From Aquirufa aurantiipilula (GTDB lineage: Bacteria; Bacteroidota; Bacteroidia; Cytophagales; Spirosomataceae), in NCBI RefSeq assembly GCF_019923745.1, contig NZ_JAANOG010000010.1, positions 1-64,000 of the forward strand: 64,000 bases of DNA. Direction: 5' to 3'. The notes under the pieces were generated by a model that saw only the letters and a list, made by a program, of their open reading frames with translations, searched no databases and was not told the origin of the DNA. The position numbers and the translations under genes were made by a program. This document shows positions 26,053 to 35,156 of this stretch, piece after piece; positions within the stretch are counted from its first letter, which is position 1, and the number at the start of each line of letters is the position of its first letter.

Positions 26053-27501
26053 ATGTCTTTACTTTTTATACTCTTTTTTCCACTTGTCATAGGCGCCATA
26101 CTTTTGGTTGCTAAGCCTAAGCAAGCTTTTGCTATCTCGCTGATAGCGTCCATCATTGAATTAGTTGCCACCATTTTAGTATTAAAAGATGCCGCAACTG
26201 CTGAAAATGGTTTAGTATTCACCAAACCCTGGATTGAAGAAGCTGGTATTTCCTTTTCTCTTTGGGTAGATGGAGTTAATGGTATACTTATTGGTTTGTG
26301 TGCGCTGATGGTCCCATTTATTGTTGCCACAACAGCTAATTCTGACAAGGCTAATAATTCGCAATACCAAGGTTTAATGTTGGCCATGCAAACAGCTTTG
26401 ATGGGAGCATTTTTAGCAAAAGATGCTTTCTTGTTTTACTTTTTCTTCGAAGCTTCTTTACTACCGATTTATTTCTTGGCTGCCATTTACGGTGGAGAAA
26501 ATAAAAATGCGATTACCTTCAAATTCTTCGTGTACACTTTATTTGGTTCCTTATTCTTATTGATTGGTTTAATCTATGTGTATTTAGTTACACCTGGTAG
26601 TCATTCATCCGATATTGAAACGCTATACCAAACGGCCACAATGTTGCCAGAGCGAATTCAGGGGAATTTATTCTTAGCCTTTTTTATTGCTTTCGCAATC
26701 AAGATGCCCATTTTCCCTTTTCACACTTGGCAACCAGACACCTATACGGTAGCTCCAACCCAAGCCACGATGCTTCTTTCAGGTATCATGTTGAAAATGG
26801 GTACTTATGGACTTATCCGTTTGGTATTACCGATGTTCCCATTGGGCATCATTACTTGGGGAAACACCGCTATCATTTTATCAGTTATCGGAATCATTTA
26901 TGGTTCGGTAATCGCAATTCAACAAAAAGATGCTAAGCGTTTATTAGCCTATTCGTCTTTTGCGCACGTGGGTTTGATGTCAGCAGGTATTTTAAGTCAA
27001 AGTCTAGAAGGTATTCAAGGAGCTTTATACCAAATGTTGTCACATGGTATCAATATTGTCGGATTATTCTTCATCATTGAAATCATTGAAAGAAGAACCA
27101 AATCGAGAGAAATCGCTCAACTGGGTGGTATAACTCAATACTCCTATGTGTTAACGGTAGCTTTTGTTATTCTAAGTTTAGGTTCCGTGGCCTTGCCACT
27201 AACCAATGGTTTCATCGGTGAGTTTTTACTCTTAAAAAGCGTTTTTGATCATGATATGATTATAGGTATTGTTGCAGGTATCTCCATTATTTTAGGTGCT
27301 GTATATACCTTACGTCTTATTCAAAAAACAATGTTTGGTAACTTTTCTCGCATCACCAAAGACTTTGAAGACTTAAGTGCAGCTGAGAAATGGGTATTAA
27401 TTCCACTTTGTGCTTTCGTTATTTTGGGTGGAGTTTACCCTACATGGATTTTAAATTTCACTGAACCAGGTGTTCAGGCATTGGTTTCTTTATTAAAGTA
27501 G
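26053..27501 (+). CDS. nuoM: NADH-quinone oxidoreductase subunit M
   Basis: 482 residues, an antiporter-like proton-pumping subunit. Visible are FYFFFEASLLPIYFL with the conserved Glu, KMPIFPFHTWQPDTYTVAPT, MLLSGIMLKMGTYGLIR with the conserved Lys, and LLAYSSFAHVGLMSAG. It is full length and in the usual place between nuoL and nuoN. Confidence 0.96.
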   Translation: MSLLFILFFPLVIGAILLVAKPKQAFAISLIASIIELVATILVLKDAATAENGLVFTKPWIEEAGISFSLWVDGVNGILIGLCALMVPFIVATTANSDKANNSQYQGLMLAMQTALMGAFLAKDAFLFYFFFEASLLPIYFLAAIYGGENKNAITFKFFVYTLFGSLFLLIGLIYVYLVTPGSHSSDIETLYQTATMLPERIQGNLFLAFFIAFAIKMPIFPFHTWQPDTYTVAPTQATMLLSGIMLKMGTYGLIRLVLPMFPLGIITWGNTAIILSVIGIIYGSVIAIQQKDAKRLLAYSSFAHVGLMSAGILSQSLEGIQGALYQMLSHGINIVGLFFIIEIIERRTKSREIAQLGGITQYSYVLTVAFVILSLGSVALPLTNGFIGEFLLLKSVFDHDMIIGIVAGISIILGAVYTLRLIQKTMFGNFSRITKDFEDLSAAEKWVLIPLCAFVILGGVYPTWILNFTEPGVQALVSLLK

Positions 27502-27537
27502 AAACCAAAAAATATATAAACAGCATCGCATACAATT

Positions 27538-28935
27538 ATGACGGCTATCATTGCTTTATCTCTTTTTGGCATTAGTAATTTATTCTTAGGATTTTGGTTC
27601 CCAAGAAAAACAATACAATTGGTCACCCTATTGTTTTTAGTGGTGTCGATGGCTTTGACTGTTTCCGACTGGAATCACGAGCTATTGTGGTTTGGAAATA
27701 TGTTCCGCACCACCAATACTTCCATTAATTTCAGCCTGATCATTCAATTAGCCGCATTTTTTGTGGTCGCCTTTTCCAAAGCATTCGGACAAGATGACGA
27801 ACATACACATCCAGCGGAGTATTATGCCATTATGTTATTTTCGGTTGTAGGGGCAATATTAATGGTTTCTTTTGACCACATGATCGTATTATTTGTGGGA
27901 TTAGAAATTCTGTCAGTTGCCATGTACGTCTTGACAGGTAGTGATAAAAGAAATCTTCGATCGAATGAAGCTGCCATCAAGTATTTCTTAATGGGTTCAT
28001 TTACTACAGGATTCTTACTTTTCGGAATCACCTTAGTTTATGGTGCTACGCGTTCTTTTTATATTTCCAACATTGGAACAATACTAACTACCACGGCTCC
28101 AGAATCCATGCCAAGCTTTTTGTTCATCGGTGTATTATTAATCATTGTAGGACTATTATTTAAAGTATCTGCAGCACCTTTCCATTTTTGGACACCCGAT
28201 GTTTACGAAGGTGCACCAACCATCTTTACCATGTTCATGTCGACTATTGTAAAGACTGCTAGTTTTGCTGCTTTATTCCAATTGGTCTCAGGTATTTTTG
28301 GAAGCCTCTATACCGTTTGGGTTCTCCCGGTCTATTTCATCAGTATGTTGACATTGGTGGTTGGAAATATATCAGCCGTTTACCAACAAAGTGTTAAAAG
28401 AATGCTTGCCTTTTCAAGTATTTCTCACGCTGGTTATCTTATATTAACGGTTAGTTCCAAACAAATCAGCACGACTTCAAGTATTCTTTATTATTCTCTA
28501 TCTTATACATTAGCGACTGTAGTTGCGTTTGCTGTATTGATTTTAGTATCAGAATATCAAAGTGCGCGTGTAGAGAAACCTGAAAACTTTAGTTCATTTG
28601 AAGGTTTAGCTAAAAACAACCCTGGTTTAGCTTTATGCTTTAGTATTTCTATGCTTTCATTAGCAGGAATTCCATTGACTGCAGGTTTTTGGGGTAAGTT
28701 TTTTATCTTCTCAGATACCTTCAGCAGAAATATAATTTACCCTGTTATTTTAGCCATCCTAATGTCAGCAGTAGGTATTTACTATTATTTCAAAGGCATC
28801 ATAGCTGTCTATTTAAAAGCAGGAGAAATTGAAAAGATCGAGGTACCCACTCTGTTTAAGATGGCACTTTGGGCTTGTACTTTAGGAACCATAATTTTAG
28901 GTATTTACCCTAGCTTAGTAAAAAGCGTTTTCTAA
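27538..28935 (+). CDS. nuoN: NADH-quinone oxidoreductase subunit N
   Basis: 465 residues, the third antiporter-like subunit. Motifs are IVLFVGLEILSVAMYVL, FKVSAAPFHFWTPDVYEGAP, MSTIVKTASFAALF and MLAFSSISHAGYLIL. It closes the nuoKLMN run and is followed 12 bp later by a GtrA-like gene on the same strand. Confidence 0.96.
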   Translation: MTAIIALSLFGISNLFLGFWFPRKTIQLVTLLFLVVSMALTVSDWNHELLWFGNMFRTTNTSINFSLIIQLAAFFVVAFSKAFGQDDEHTHPAEYYAIMLFSVVGAILMVSFDHMIVLFVGLEILSVAMYVLTGSDKRNLRSNEAAIKYFLMGSFTTGFLLFGITLVYGATRSFYISNIGTILTTTAPESMPSFLFIGVLLIIVGLLFKVSAAPFHFWTPDVYEGAPTIFTMFMSTIVKTASFAALFQLVSGIFGSLYTVWVLPVYFISMLTLVVGNISAVYQQSVKRMLAFSSISHAGYLILTVSSKQISTTSSILYYSLSYTLATVVAFAVLILVSEYQSARVEKPENFSSFEGLAKNNPGLALCFSISMLSLAGIPLTAGFWGKFFIFSDTFSRNIIYPVILAILMSAVGIYYYFKGIIAVYLKAGEIEKIEVPTLFKMALWACTLGTIILGIYPSLVKSVF

Positions 28936-28947
28936 TCTTCGCCTATT

Positions 28948-29442
28948 TTGAGCAAATCGAACTCTAAACTATTTAATAAAAAAGACCTATTAGCCTATTT
29001 CCTCATTGCAGGAACTGGAGCTGTAGTTCAATTAGTGGCTGGAGGACTGATTAAAGATTGGTTTAAAGTAAGCTATGAGGAATCTATTTTACCCGCTTAC
29101 TATATTTCATTAGTAGTAGGCTTTATTTTAACCAAATTATTTGCCTTCAATGCTCGTCAATCTCAGCAAACCCGACGAGAAATGATCAAATTCTTGATGG
29201 TTGCCTCCTTTTCAGGATTTGTCACCTGGTTTTTTAGTGTTCTTCCTTACCGAGGTTTACACTCCATGATGAATGATATTTCATGGCAAATACCCTATTC
29301 AGTTAAAAAAATAAACCTAACTCAGGTGCTTACTACCATCAATGGGATGGGCTTTAGTTTTGTGTCAAACTATGTTTTACACAAATCTTTCACCTTCAAA
29401 AGCAGCGGTTTTTATGACCGATTCAAAGATTTAATCCGCTAA
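28948..29442 (+). CDS. GtrA-like four-helix membrane protein
   Basis: 164 residues with four likely membrane segments (LLAYFLIAGTGAVVQLVAGG, YYISLVVGFILTKLFAF, FLMVASFSGFVTWFFSVL, TTINGMGFSFVSNYVL). The last helix followed by NYVLHKSFTFK is typical of GtrA-family proteins, often tied to polysaccharide or lipid-linked sugar export. The start is a TTG at 28948, as no ATG is suitably placed. It is only 12 bp beyond nuoN, so it is probably co-transcribed with complex I genes, though no link in function is known. Confidence 0.72.
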   Translation: MSKSNSKLFNKKDLLAYFLIAGTGAVVQLVAGGLIKDWFKVSYEESILPAYYISLVVGFILTKLFAFNARQSQQTRREMIKFLMVASFSGFVTWFFSVLPYRGLHSMMNDISWQIPYSVKKINLTQVLTTINGMGFSFVSNYVLHKSFTFKSSGFYDRFKDLIR

Positions 29443-29582
29443 TTTTAATTAATTCTTAGAAATACTTAAGATTTACTTAATGTTTTTAAGATTCAAAAAT
29501 GGCTTAAATTTGATTTAAATAGGCATTTTTAAATACACACACCTCAATACTTAAAAATTTCTTAAAATTTTTGTCATAATAA

Positions 29583-29613
29583 TTGGTATATACGAATCAA
29601 TGCATTAGTTTTG
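29583..29613 (+). promoter_or_regulatory. promoter of the small Ala/Asp/Thr lipoprotein
   Basis: TTG (29583-29585), a 20-bp spacer and TAGTTTTG (29606-29613) fit the Bacteroidota pattern. The start codon is 27 bp downstream. The 100 bp before it is very AT-rich, with repeated CTTAA words. Confidence 0.55.
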
Positions 29614-29639
29614 TAGCTCAAACCTTAAATATCAAAAAA

Positions 29640-29813
29640 ATGAAAAAAGTATTCGCTCTAGCTTTCGTTGCTGCAATGGTAACTTTGGCATCTTGTGGTG
29701 AGAAAAAAACTGAAGCTGCTGCTGATTCTGTAGCTGTTGATACTGCTGCTGCTGCTGCTGTTGATACTGCTGCTGCTGACACTGCTGCTGCTGACACTGC
29801 TGCTAAGAAATAA
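29640..29813 (+). CDS. very small low-complexity lipoprotein
   Basis: 57 residues from the ATG at 29640. The signal peptide MKKVFALAFVAAMVTLASC has a clean lipobox (LASC, Cys19). The mature part is nearly only Ala, Asp, Thr, Val and a few Lys/Glu, in repeats of DTAAA type, ending DTAAKK. The DNA holds GCT triplet runs. Such tiny lipoproteins are common and usually abundant in Bacteroidota, but their job is unknown. A longer start at 29583 would swallow the promoter and is unlikely. It has its own promoter and strong terminator. Confidence 0.8.
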   Translation: MKKVFALAFVAAMVTLASCGEKKTEAAADSVAVDTAAAAAVDTAAADTAAADTAAKK

Positions 29814-29835
29814 TTTCTAAGCAAAAGAGAGAAAG

Positions 29836-29862
29836 GTCCTTCGCGTGCGAAGGACTTTTTTT
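29836..29862 (+). terminator. intrinsic terminator after the small lipoprotein
   Basis: GTCCTTCG and CGAAGGAC pair around a CGTG loop, followed by seven T residues. It starts 22 bp beyond the stop codon. Confidence 0.92.
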
Positions 29863-29876
29863 ATGCCCTTTACCCA

Positions 29877-30500
29877 ATGGTCAAAAGTAAAAGAATACAA
29901 TCCTTCTTCGATCATTTCCCAGCCAGTGTAGCTGAGTATTGCTTTCAGCTTTGGCAAGATTATTCCTTTGACTTTATCGTTAGTAAAGAACGCGGCTCAA
30001 AATTGGGCGACTACCGTTTCTCTCCCACAAAAGGGCATCAGATTACAGTCAATCACAACCTCAATCCCTATGCTTTTTTAGTTACTTACATTCATGAAGT
30101 AGCTCATTTAACTACTTATTTAGCTTATAAAAACAAAGTGTCTCCACATGGAAAAGAATGGAAACAGGAATTTTATACCTTATTTGAACCCATCCTAGAT
30201 CCTGAATTACTCCCTGAACGCTTCGTTTCTGTACTACAAACCTACCTAAAGAACCCTACCGCATCTTCTTCTATGTACACCCCCCTAGTGGAAGTATTAA
30301 AGTCTTTTGACCCAGAAACTCCGCTCATCAGTTTACATGAATTAGAAGAAAATCAATTGTTTTTTCTAAAAAACCTCCGATTGGTCAAAGGGAAACTTCG
30401 TAGAACACGTTACATTTGCAGAGAACAGATTAGCGGAAAACTCTATTTAGTAGCCAAAAATGCCCAAGTTAGCCTATTGGAAAATCAATCTAATGATTAA
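29877..30500 (+). CDS. SprT-like zinc metalloprotease
   Basis: 207 residues. The zinc site is His73-Glu74-x-x-His77 in YIHEVAHLTTY, with a likely third ligand His91 in SPHGKEWK, as in the SprT/Spartan family. The C-terminal zinc ribbon with paired CxxC is not seen; only one Cys remains near RYICREQ. Eukaryotic relatives cut DNA-protein crosslinks; the bacterial role is poorly known. The gene overlaps the start of porU by 8 bp, so the two are probably co-translated. Confidence 0.85.
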   Translation: MVKSKRIQSFFDHFPASVAEYCFQLWQDYSFDFIVSKERGSKLGDYRFSPTKGHQITVNHNLNPYAFLVTYIHEVAHLTTYLAYKNKVSPHGKEWKQEFYTLFEPILDPELLPERFVSVLQTYLKNPTASSSMYTPLVEVLKSFDPETPLISLHELEENQLFFLKNLRLVKGKLRRTRYICREQISGKLYLVAKNAQVSLLENQSND

Positions 30501-33500
30501 TCCTGGACAATTCTTCTTGGGTTTCTTTCTTCTTTTCTGCACTTCTTTCATCAGCTTATCACAAACCCACTCCGTTTTATCAGAAGGTGAATGGACTAAA
30601 ATTGCCATTGGACAGACAGGGGTATACCAAATTAATAAAGAATGGCTTCGTAAAAACAACATTGACCCAAGCCGCATCAATCCACAAAAAGTAGTTATTT
30701 ACCAAGGACATCGCGGTATTCTACCTCAACTGACCACAAGTCCCAGAATCTCTGATTTAGAACCAATACCTAGTTTATTCCTTGGAGAAGAAAATGGAAT
30801 TTGGGATGAGAGTGACCAAATCAGTTTTTATGCTGAATCTTCTCACTTAACGAGCTGGGATAAAAATCAGAAAAAATGGATAACTACGAACCACCCTTAC
30901 AGCGATTCCGCCTTCTATTTTATTCGTTGGGATAGCCCGAAGAGTACGCGCATTAAAACATCTAACTGGGAAACTGGCTCAGAGCCCTTTTTAGATTATG
31001 CTTGGTCACACTTTCATTATCAACCCGACTTGACCAATGCGATTCAATCTGGAAGAGCGTGGCTTGGCGATGCCTTTTATGGGAATAGTGAAAAAATTAT
31101 TCAATATCCCATCAAAGATTATAAAGAAGGGAAAGCTGCACAAATCTTTGGACAATTAGCCTCCAGCTCTGTAAAGGAGGGTACATTCTCCTTTACCATA
31201 GAAAATAATACTCTTTCTCCTTGGGTCATAAGTAGTATTTCTGGAGATCGTTATGATCAAAAAATCCAAACCAAAGAATTCTCAACTTGGGTCTATCCTA
31301 TCATTAAAAACAATCAATGGTCCTGGAAAATCAATTACGCTAATTCCGTGGGGACCGGATACCTCAACAGCCTTTCGCTAAATTATCCTCGCATTTTGAA
31401 TGCTACAAATGAAAACCCTTTGTACTACTTCACTAACACGGGAGATTCAACTTTTACTGTTTCCATACAAAACCTGGGCAAACAACATCAGATTTGGTTC
31501 AAAAATGGTGAGCAAGATTGGCTTAGTTTGAACAATACTATTGCCAAGGGTAAAATCACTGCGAAACCAGGAAGTCAACTTTTGTTATTTGATCCGATTA
31601 AATTAAATACGCCAATTTTTATTCAGCATATTGACCACCAAGATATTAATCAAAGCCCTGCCAGCGAACTCATCATAGTGAGCAGTCCGGCACTTCGTAA
31701 AGCCGCTGAAAAACTTGCCCAATACAAAAATAGCCAAGTAAACCTCAAGACCTCTGTTATAAGTACCGATTTAATTTATCATGAATATTCAGGAGGTAAA
31801 CAAGATGTTACTGCCATTCGGGATTTTTTATACAATCAAAAAAATAGAGCTGACGCTCGACTACGCTACGTAATACTTTTAGGCGATGCATCCGTGGATT
31901 ATAAAAACAAAAATTCGGTGGCTAACGCAACAGAAAAAGCGAGTTATGTTCCTACTTACGAAAGCAGAGAATCTCACCATCCTCTACTAAGTTACGCCTC
32001 GGACGACTATTATGGATTTCTAGCACCGGGACAAGGTGAGTGGACAGAAGGTAATTTCCCCATCAATGAAAGTCTTTCCATTGGTGTTGGCAGATTAACG
32101 GCCAGAAACCCACAGGAAGCCATGGTTTTGGTCAATAAACTGATTGATTATAGTGAAAAACAAAAATCTAAAAGGGCTTCGTTATTTCAATTTTCGTGGA
32201 TAGCCGATGATGGAGATTCCAATTTGCATGTGCAAGATGCAGAAGATTTTTCGGCAAGTTTAAGCAAGAGCAATCCCCTTTTCCCGAATCAAAAAATTTA
32301 CTTAGACCAATATCCCATGGCACTAAGCAATGGGATATATACTTCTTCCACTACCAAACTACAGGTGAAAAAGGCTTGGGAAAAACAAGGTGATTTCATT
32401 CACTTTATTGGTCATGGGGCAGAAACGGTTTGGACGGACGAGAAAATATGGACAACTGAGGACATTCAAAAATTATACAATGCACAACATCTTCCTTGGG
32501 TACTTACAGCAACATGTCAATTTGGAAGATTTGATGATCCCAATGTATTATCGGGTGCCGAGTTAAGTCTAGTATCCAATCAAGGAGGGGCTATTGGTTT
32601 AATCAGTACCACCAGACCTGTTTTTCAAAGTAGTAATTATGTTTTTGGACAAGCTTTTTATCGTCTTATCCAAGAACACAGCCAAGATAGCAATTACCGA
32701 ATGGGGGATTTGTTCCGAGATACCAAAAACCAAAGTCATGCAGGTGTAATTAATCGAAATATCAGTTTACTAGGAGATCCTTCTTTGGAATTGCCTTGGA
32801 ACTATCAATCAATAAACCTTACAATAGATACCCTCACAGTAGGGTCCGAGATTGCTGTTCCAATTCCCATGCCAAGCTTTTTAGATGAAGTTGAACTATA
32901 CTTAATCAGCCCTAAGCGTGCTCAAAAAACATTAGGCACTAAAACGCCCACGTATACTTATGAGACGGAAGGCGAACTATTTTGGAAGATTTCCAGTAAA
33001 ATAACAGACGGGAAGCTGTCTTTTTCGCCAAAAAGTATACCGCAGTTACATATCAACACGTCAGGAGTAATTCTGAAAATCATTGGAAAAGATAAGTTCG
33101 GAAAAATTTGGGCAGGTGCTAAATCGGTAATTCTCAAAGCAAGCAATCAGGCTAGTAAAGACACACAAGCGCCAAACATACAAATTGGCTTAGTAAATGA
33201 ACCCAATGTTTTAGCCACAAGCACAAAACCACTTTTGGAGATTCAGTTAAAAGATGATGTAGGCTTTTTATGGCAAAAAGTGAATGGAGAGATAAGTTAC
33301 TTATTGGTTAATGATACATTAAAAGTGCCCTTATTGGATTATTTCCAACCATCCGCAGGTTCAGCCAATGAAGGCAAGGTATTGTACCCATTCCGAAATT
33401 TGCCATCTGGCAATTACAAAATTCAAGTAAAATGTTATGATGTAAACAATAACATGAGCGAGTCAACGTTTCGTTTTCAAGTTTCGGAAGAGAATCTTAC

Positions 33501-33804
33501 AGCTAGTTTTTGCCTAGTCTTTCCCAATCCATTCCTTGATCAGGTGACAATTCGCCTTTGGCAAGATAAATTCTGGTCAGATTATCCGTATAATTTCAAA
33601 ATTATCAACCTCTTGGGCCAAACAATTGTTGAAAAAACGGGAAATTTACTGGGAGGAGGAACAGAATACCTAGATCTTTCTTTCGTATTCAATGAAAACG
33701 AGATAAGAAATATAGGAATTGGAGCTTATTATATACTTGAAATCAATGATATGCTCGGTTCAGGTTTCCGTAAGTACAAGGGCAAAATAGCTACCTTAAA
33801 ATAA
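30493..33804 (+). CDS. porU: type IX secretion system sortase PorU
   Basis: About 1,103 residues from the ATG at 30493 (MINPGQFFLGFFLLFCTSF, a signal peptide). The C25 (gingipain-like) peptidase domain spans about 390-760: VILLGDASVDYK, SDDYYGF, FIGHGAETVW with His641, and TATCQFGRFDDP with Cys675, the expected dyad. C-terminal beta domains follow. PorU cuts the C-terminal sorting domain from exported proteins on the cell surface and attaches them to A-LPS or an equivalent. porV follows 101 bp downstream, the conserved order. The overlap with the SprT-like gene is unusual to my knowledge. Confidence 0.93.
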   Translation: MINPGQFFLGFFLLFCTSFISLSQTHSVLSEGEWTKIAIGQTGVYQINKEWLRKNNIDPSRINPQKVVIYQGHRGILPQLTTSPRISDLEPIPSLFLGEENGIWDESDQISFYAESSHLTSWDKNQKKWITTNHPYSDSAFYFIRWDSPKSTRIKTSNWETGSEPFLDYAWSHFHYQPDLTNAIQSGRAWLGDAFYGNSEKIIQYPIKDYKEGKAAQIFGQLASSSVKEGTFSFTIENNTLSPWVISSISGDRYDQKIQTKEFSTWVYPIIKNNQWSWKINYANSVGTGYLNSLSLNYPRILNATNENPLYYFTNTGDSTFTVSIQNLGKQHQIWFKNGEQDWLSLNNTIAKGKITAKPGSQLLLFDPIKLNTPIFIQHIDHQDINQSPASELIIVSSPALRKAAEKLAQYKNSQVNLKTSVISTDLIYHEYSGGKQDVTAIRDFLYNQKNRADARLRYVILLGDASVDYKNKNSVANATEKASYVPTYESRESHHPLLSYASDDYYGFLAPGQGEWTEGNFPINESLSIGVGRLTARNPQEAMVLVNKLIDYSEKQKSKRASLFQFSWIADDGDSNLHVQDAEDFSASLSKSNPLFPNQKIYLDQYPMALSNGIYTSSTTKLQVKKAWEKQGDFIHFIGHGAETVWTDEKIWTTEDIQKLYNAQHLPWVLTATCQFGRFDDPNVLSGAELSLVSNQGGAIGLISTTRPVFQSSNYVFGQAFYRLIQEHSQDSNYRMGDLFRDTKNQSHAGVINRNISLLGDPSLELPWNYQSINLTIDTLTVGSEIAVPIPMPSFLDEVELYLISPKRAQKTLGTKTPTYTYETEGELFWKISSKITDGKLSFSPKSIPQLHINTSGVILKIIGKDKFGKIWAGAKSVILKASNQASKDTQAPNIQIGLVNEPNVLATSTKPLLEIQLKDDVGFLWQKVNGEISYLLVNDTLKVPLLDYFQPSAGSANEGKVLYPFRNLPSGNYKIQVKCYDVNNNMSESTFRFQVSEENLTASFCLVFPNPFLDQVTIRLWQDKFWSDYPYNFKIINLLGQTIVEKTGNLLGGGTEYLDLSFVFNENEIRNIGIGAYYILEINDMLGSGFRKYKGKIATLK

Positions 33805-33854
33805 ATTTTGACAAATATTTTAGCTTATAAAACAACAATTAGCGTAAAAATGCC

Positions 33855-33862
33855 TATTTTTG
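33855..33862 (+). promoter_or_regulatory. candidate porV -7 element
   Basis: TATTTTTG matches TAnnTTTG 44 bp before the porV start; no clear -33 box is found at the right distance. porV may therefore have its own promoter besides readthrough from porU. Confidence 0.4.
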
Positions 33863-33905
33863 GACTTCGCTTTATGCTGAATAGACTCTCTAATTTTTTT
33901 AAACA

Positions 33906-35087
33906 ATGACGACAAACAATTCATTATTCCCAAAAGCATTATTAACCTTGGTAGCAGGTTTGATTAGTACTTATGCATTTGGACAAGCATTAGTTTCTGG
34001 TCAAATAAATTCAGGAAGAATTCCTACACCAACCATGTTATTCTTGAATGTTGCCCCAGATGCACGTTCGGCTGGTATGGGAGATGCTGGTGTCGCTATT
34101 TCATCGGATGTAAACGCCATTTATTGGAATCCAGCCAAATTAGCTACGGCTGAGAAAGACCTAGGATTCTCTATATCTTATACTCCATGGTTGAGAAACT
34201 TGGTAAATGATATGGCCCTTTACAATATTGCTGGTTACAAAAAGACTAGCAAGGATCAAGCATTTGGATTCTCGATCAATTACTTTGATCAAGGTTTATT
34301 CCAAGCAACTACTTCAACAGGACAAAGTGCAGGTAATTTCAATTCAAAAGAATATGCCATTACTGCTACTCACGCTCGTAAATTATCAAACACCTTATCA
34401 TTGGGTGTTAATTTAAAATACATCAACTCCAATTTATTAGGAAACTACACAGGAACTAACGGTTCTGGTGTGGCCATGAAGCCAGCACAAACAGTAGCAG
34501 CTGATGTTGCTTTGTATTGGAACAGCGTTTCTGCTAAAGAATGGAAATACACATACGGTTTAGTTTTGTCTAACATCTCTGGGAAAGTTTCATACGGTGG
34601 AGTTGACAAAAACTTCATTCCTACAAACCTTCGTTTTGGTGTTGCTACAACGAAAGATATTTCAGAAGGAAATCGTTTGACATTCACTTTGGATTTCAAC
34701 AAGTTAATGGTACCTACTCCATATTCAATCGATGCTAATGGTGCTAAAGTTGGAAATGATCCAAACGATGCAACAGCTATCGGTGGTATCTTCAGTTCAT
34801 TGTTTGATGCTCCAGACGGATTCGGTGAAGAATTAAAAGAAATCACTACTTCGATTGGTGCTGAATACTTATTCAACAATTCATTCGCTTTAAGAACAGG
34901 TTATTTCAATGAAAGCGAAATGAAAGGAAATCGTAAATATTTCACTTTCGGTGTTGGTTTTAAATTAGACCAAAAATACGGATTTGATTTTGCTTACCTA
35001 GTGCCAACAGGTTCTGGTAGCCCATTAGCTAACACACTTCGCGTGTCATTATTAGCTGCTATCAATAACGGTGGTTCTAAGAAATAA
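33906..35087 (+). CDS. porV: type IX secretion system outer-membrane protein PorV
   Basis: 393 residues. After a signal peptide (ALLTLVAGLISTYAFGQA) comes the typical PorV start FLNVAPDARSAGMGDAGVAI and DVNAIYWNPAKLA, which marks the FadL-like barrel family. The rest is beta-barrel in character to the end. PorV carries cargo from the SprA translocon to PorU at the cell surface. It follows porU and is closed by a terminator at 35110-35143. Confidence 0.95.
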   Translation: MTTNNSLFPKALLTLVAGLISTYAFGQALVSGQINSGRIPTPTMLFLNVAPDARSAGMGDAGVAISSDVNAIYWNPAKLATAEKDLGFSISYTPWLRNLVNDMALYNIAGYKKTSKDQAFGFSINYFDQGLFQATTSTGQSAGNFNSKEYAITATHARKLSNTLSLGVNLKYINSNLLGNYTGTNGSGVAMKPAQTVAADVALYWNSVSAKEWKYTYGLVLSNISGKVSYGGVDKNFIPTNLRFGVATTKDISEGNRLTFTLDFNKLMVPTPYSIDANGAKVGNDPNDATAIGGIFSSLFDAPDGFGEELKEITTSIGAEYLFNNSFALRTGYFNESEMKGNRKYFTFGVGFKLDQKYGFDFAYLVPTGSGSPLANTLRVSLLAAINNGGSKK

Positions 35088-35109
35088 GCTAACATACATG
35101 TTTTGATTT

Positions 35110-35143
35110 CAAATGACATTCCTCGGAATGTCATTTGTTTTTT
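35110..35143 (+). terminator. porV intrinsic terminator
   Basis: A perfect 13-bp inverted repeat (35110-35122 with 35125-35137) is followed by a run of T residues, 22 bp beyond the porV stop codon. Confidence 0.9.
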
Positions 35144-35156
35144 ACCCTAATAAACC

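Noticed and set aside
26025-26387. 120-residue open frame antisense to nuoM
   Set aside because: Overlaps the conserved nuoM start; composition is typical of an antisense shadow.
34445-34879. 144-residue open frame antisense to porV
   Set aside because: Shadow of the porV frame; no start context or family resemblance.
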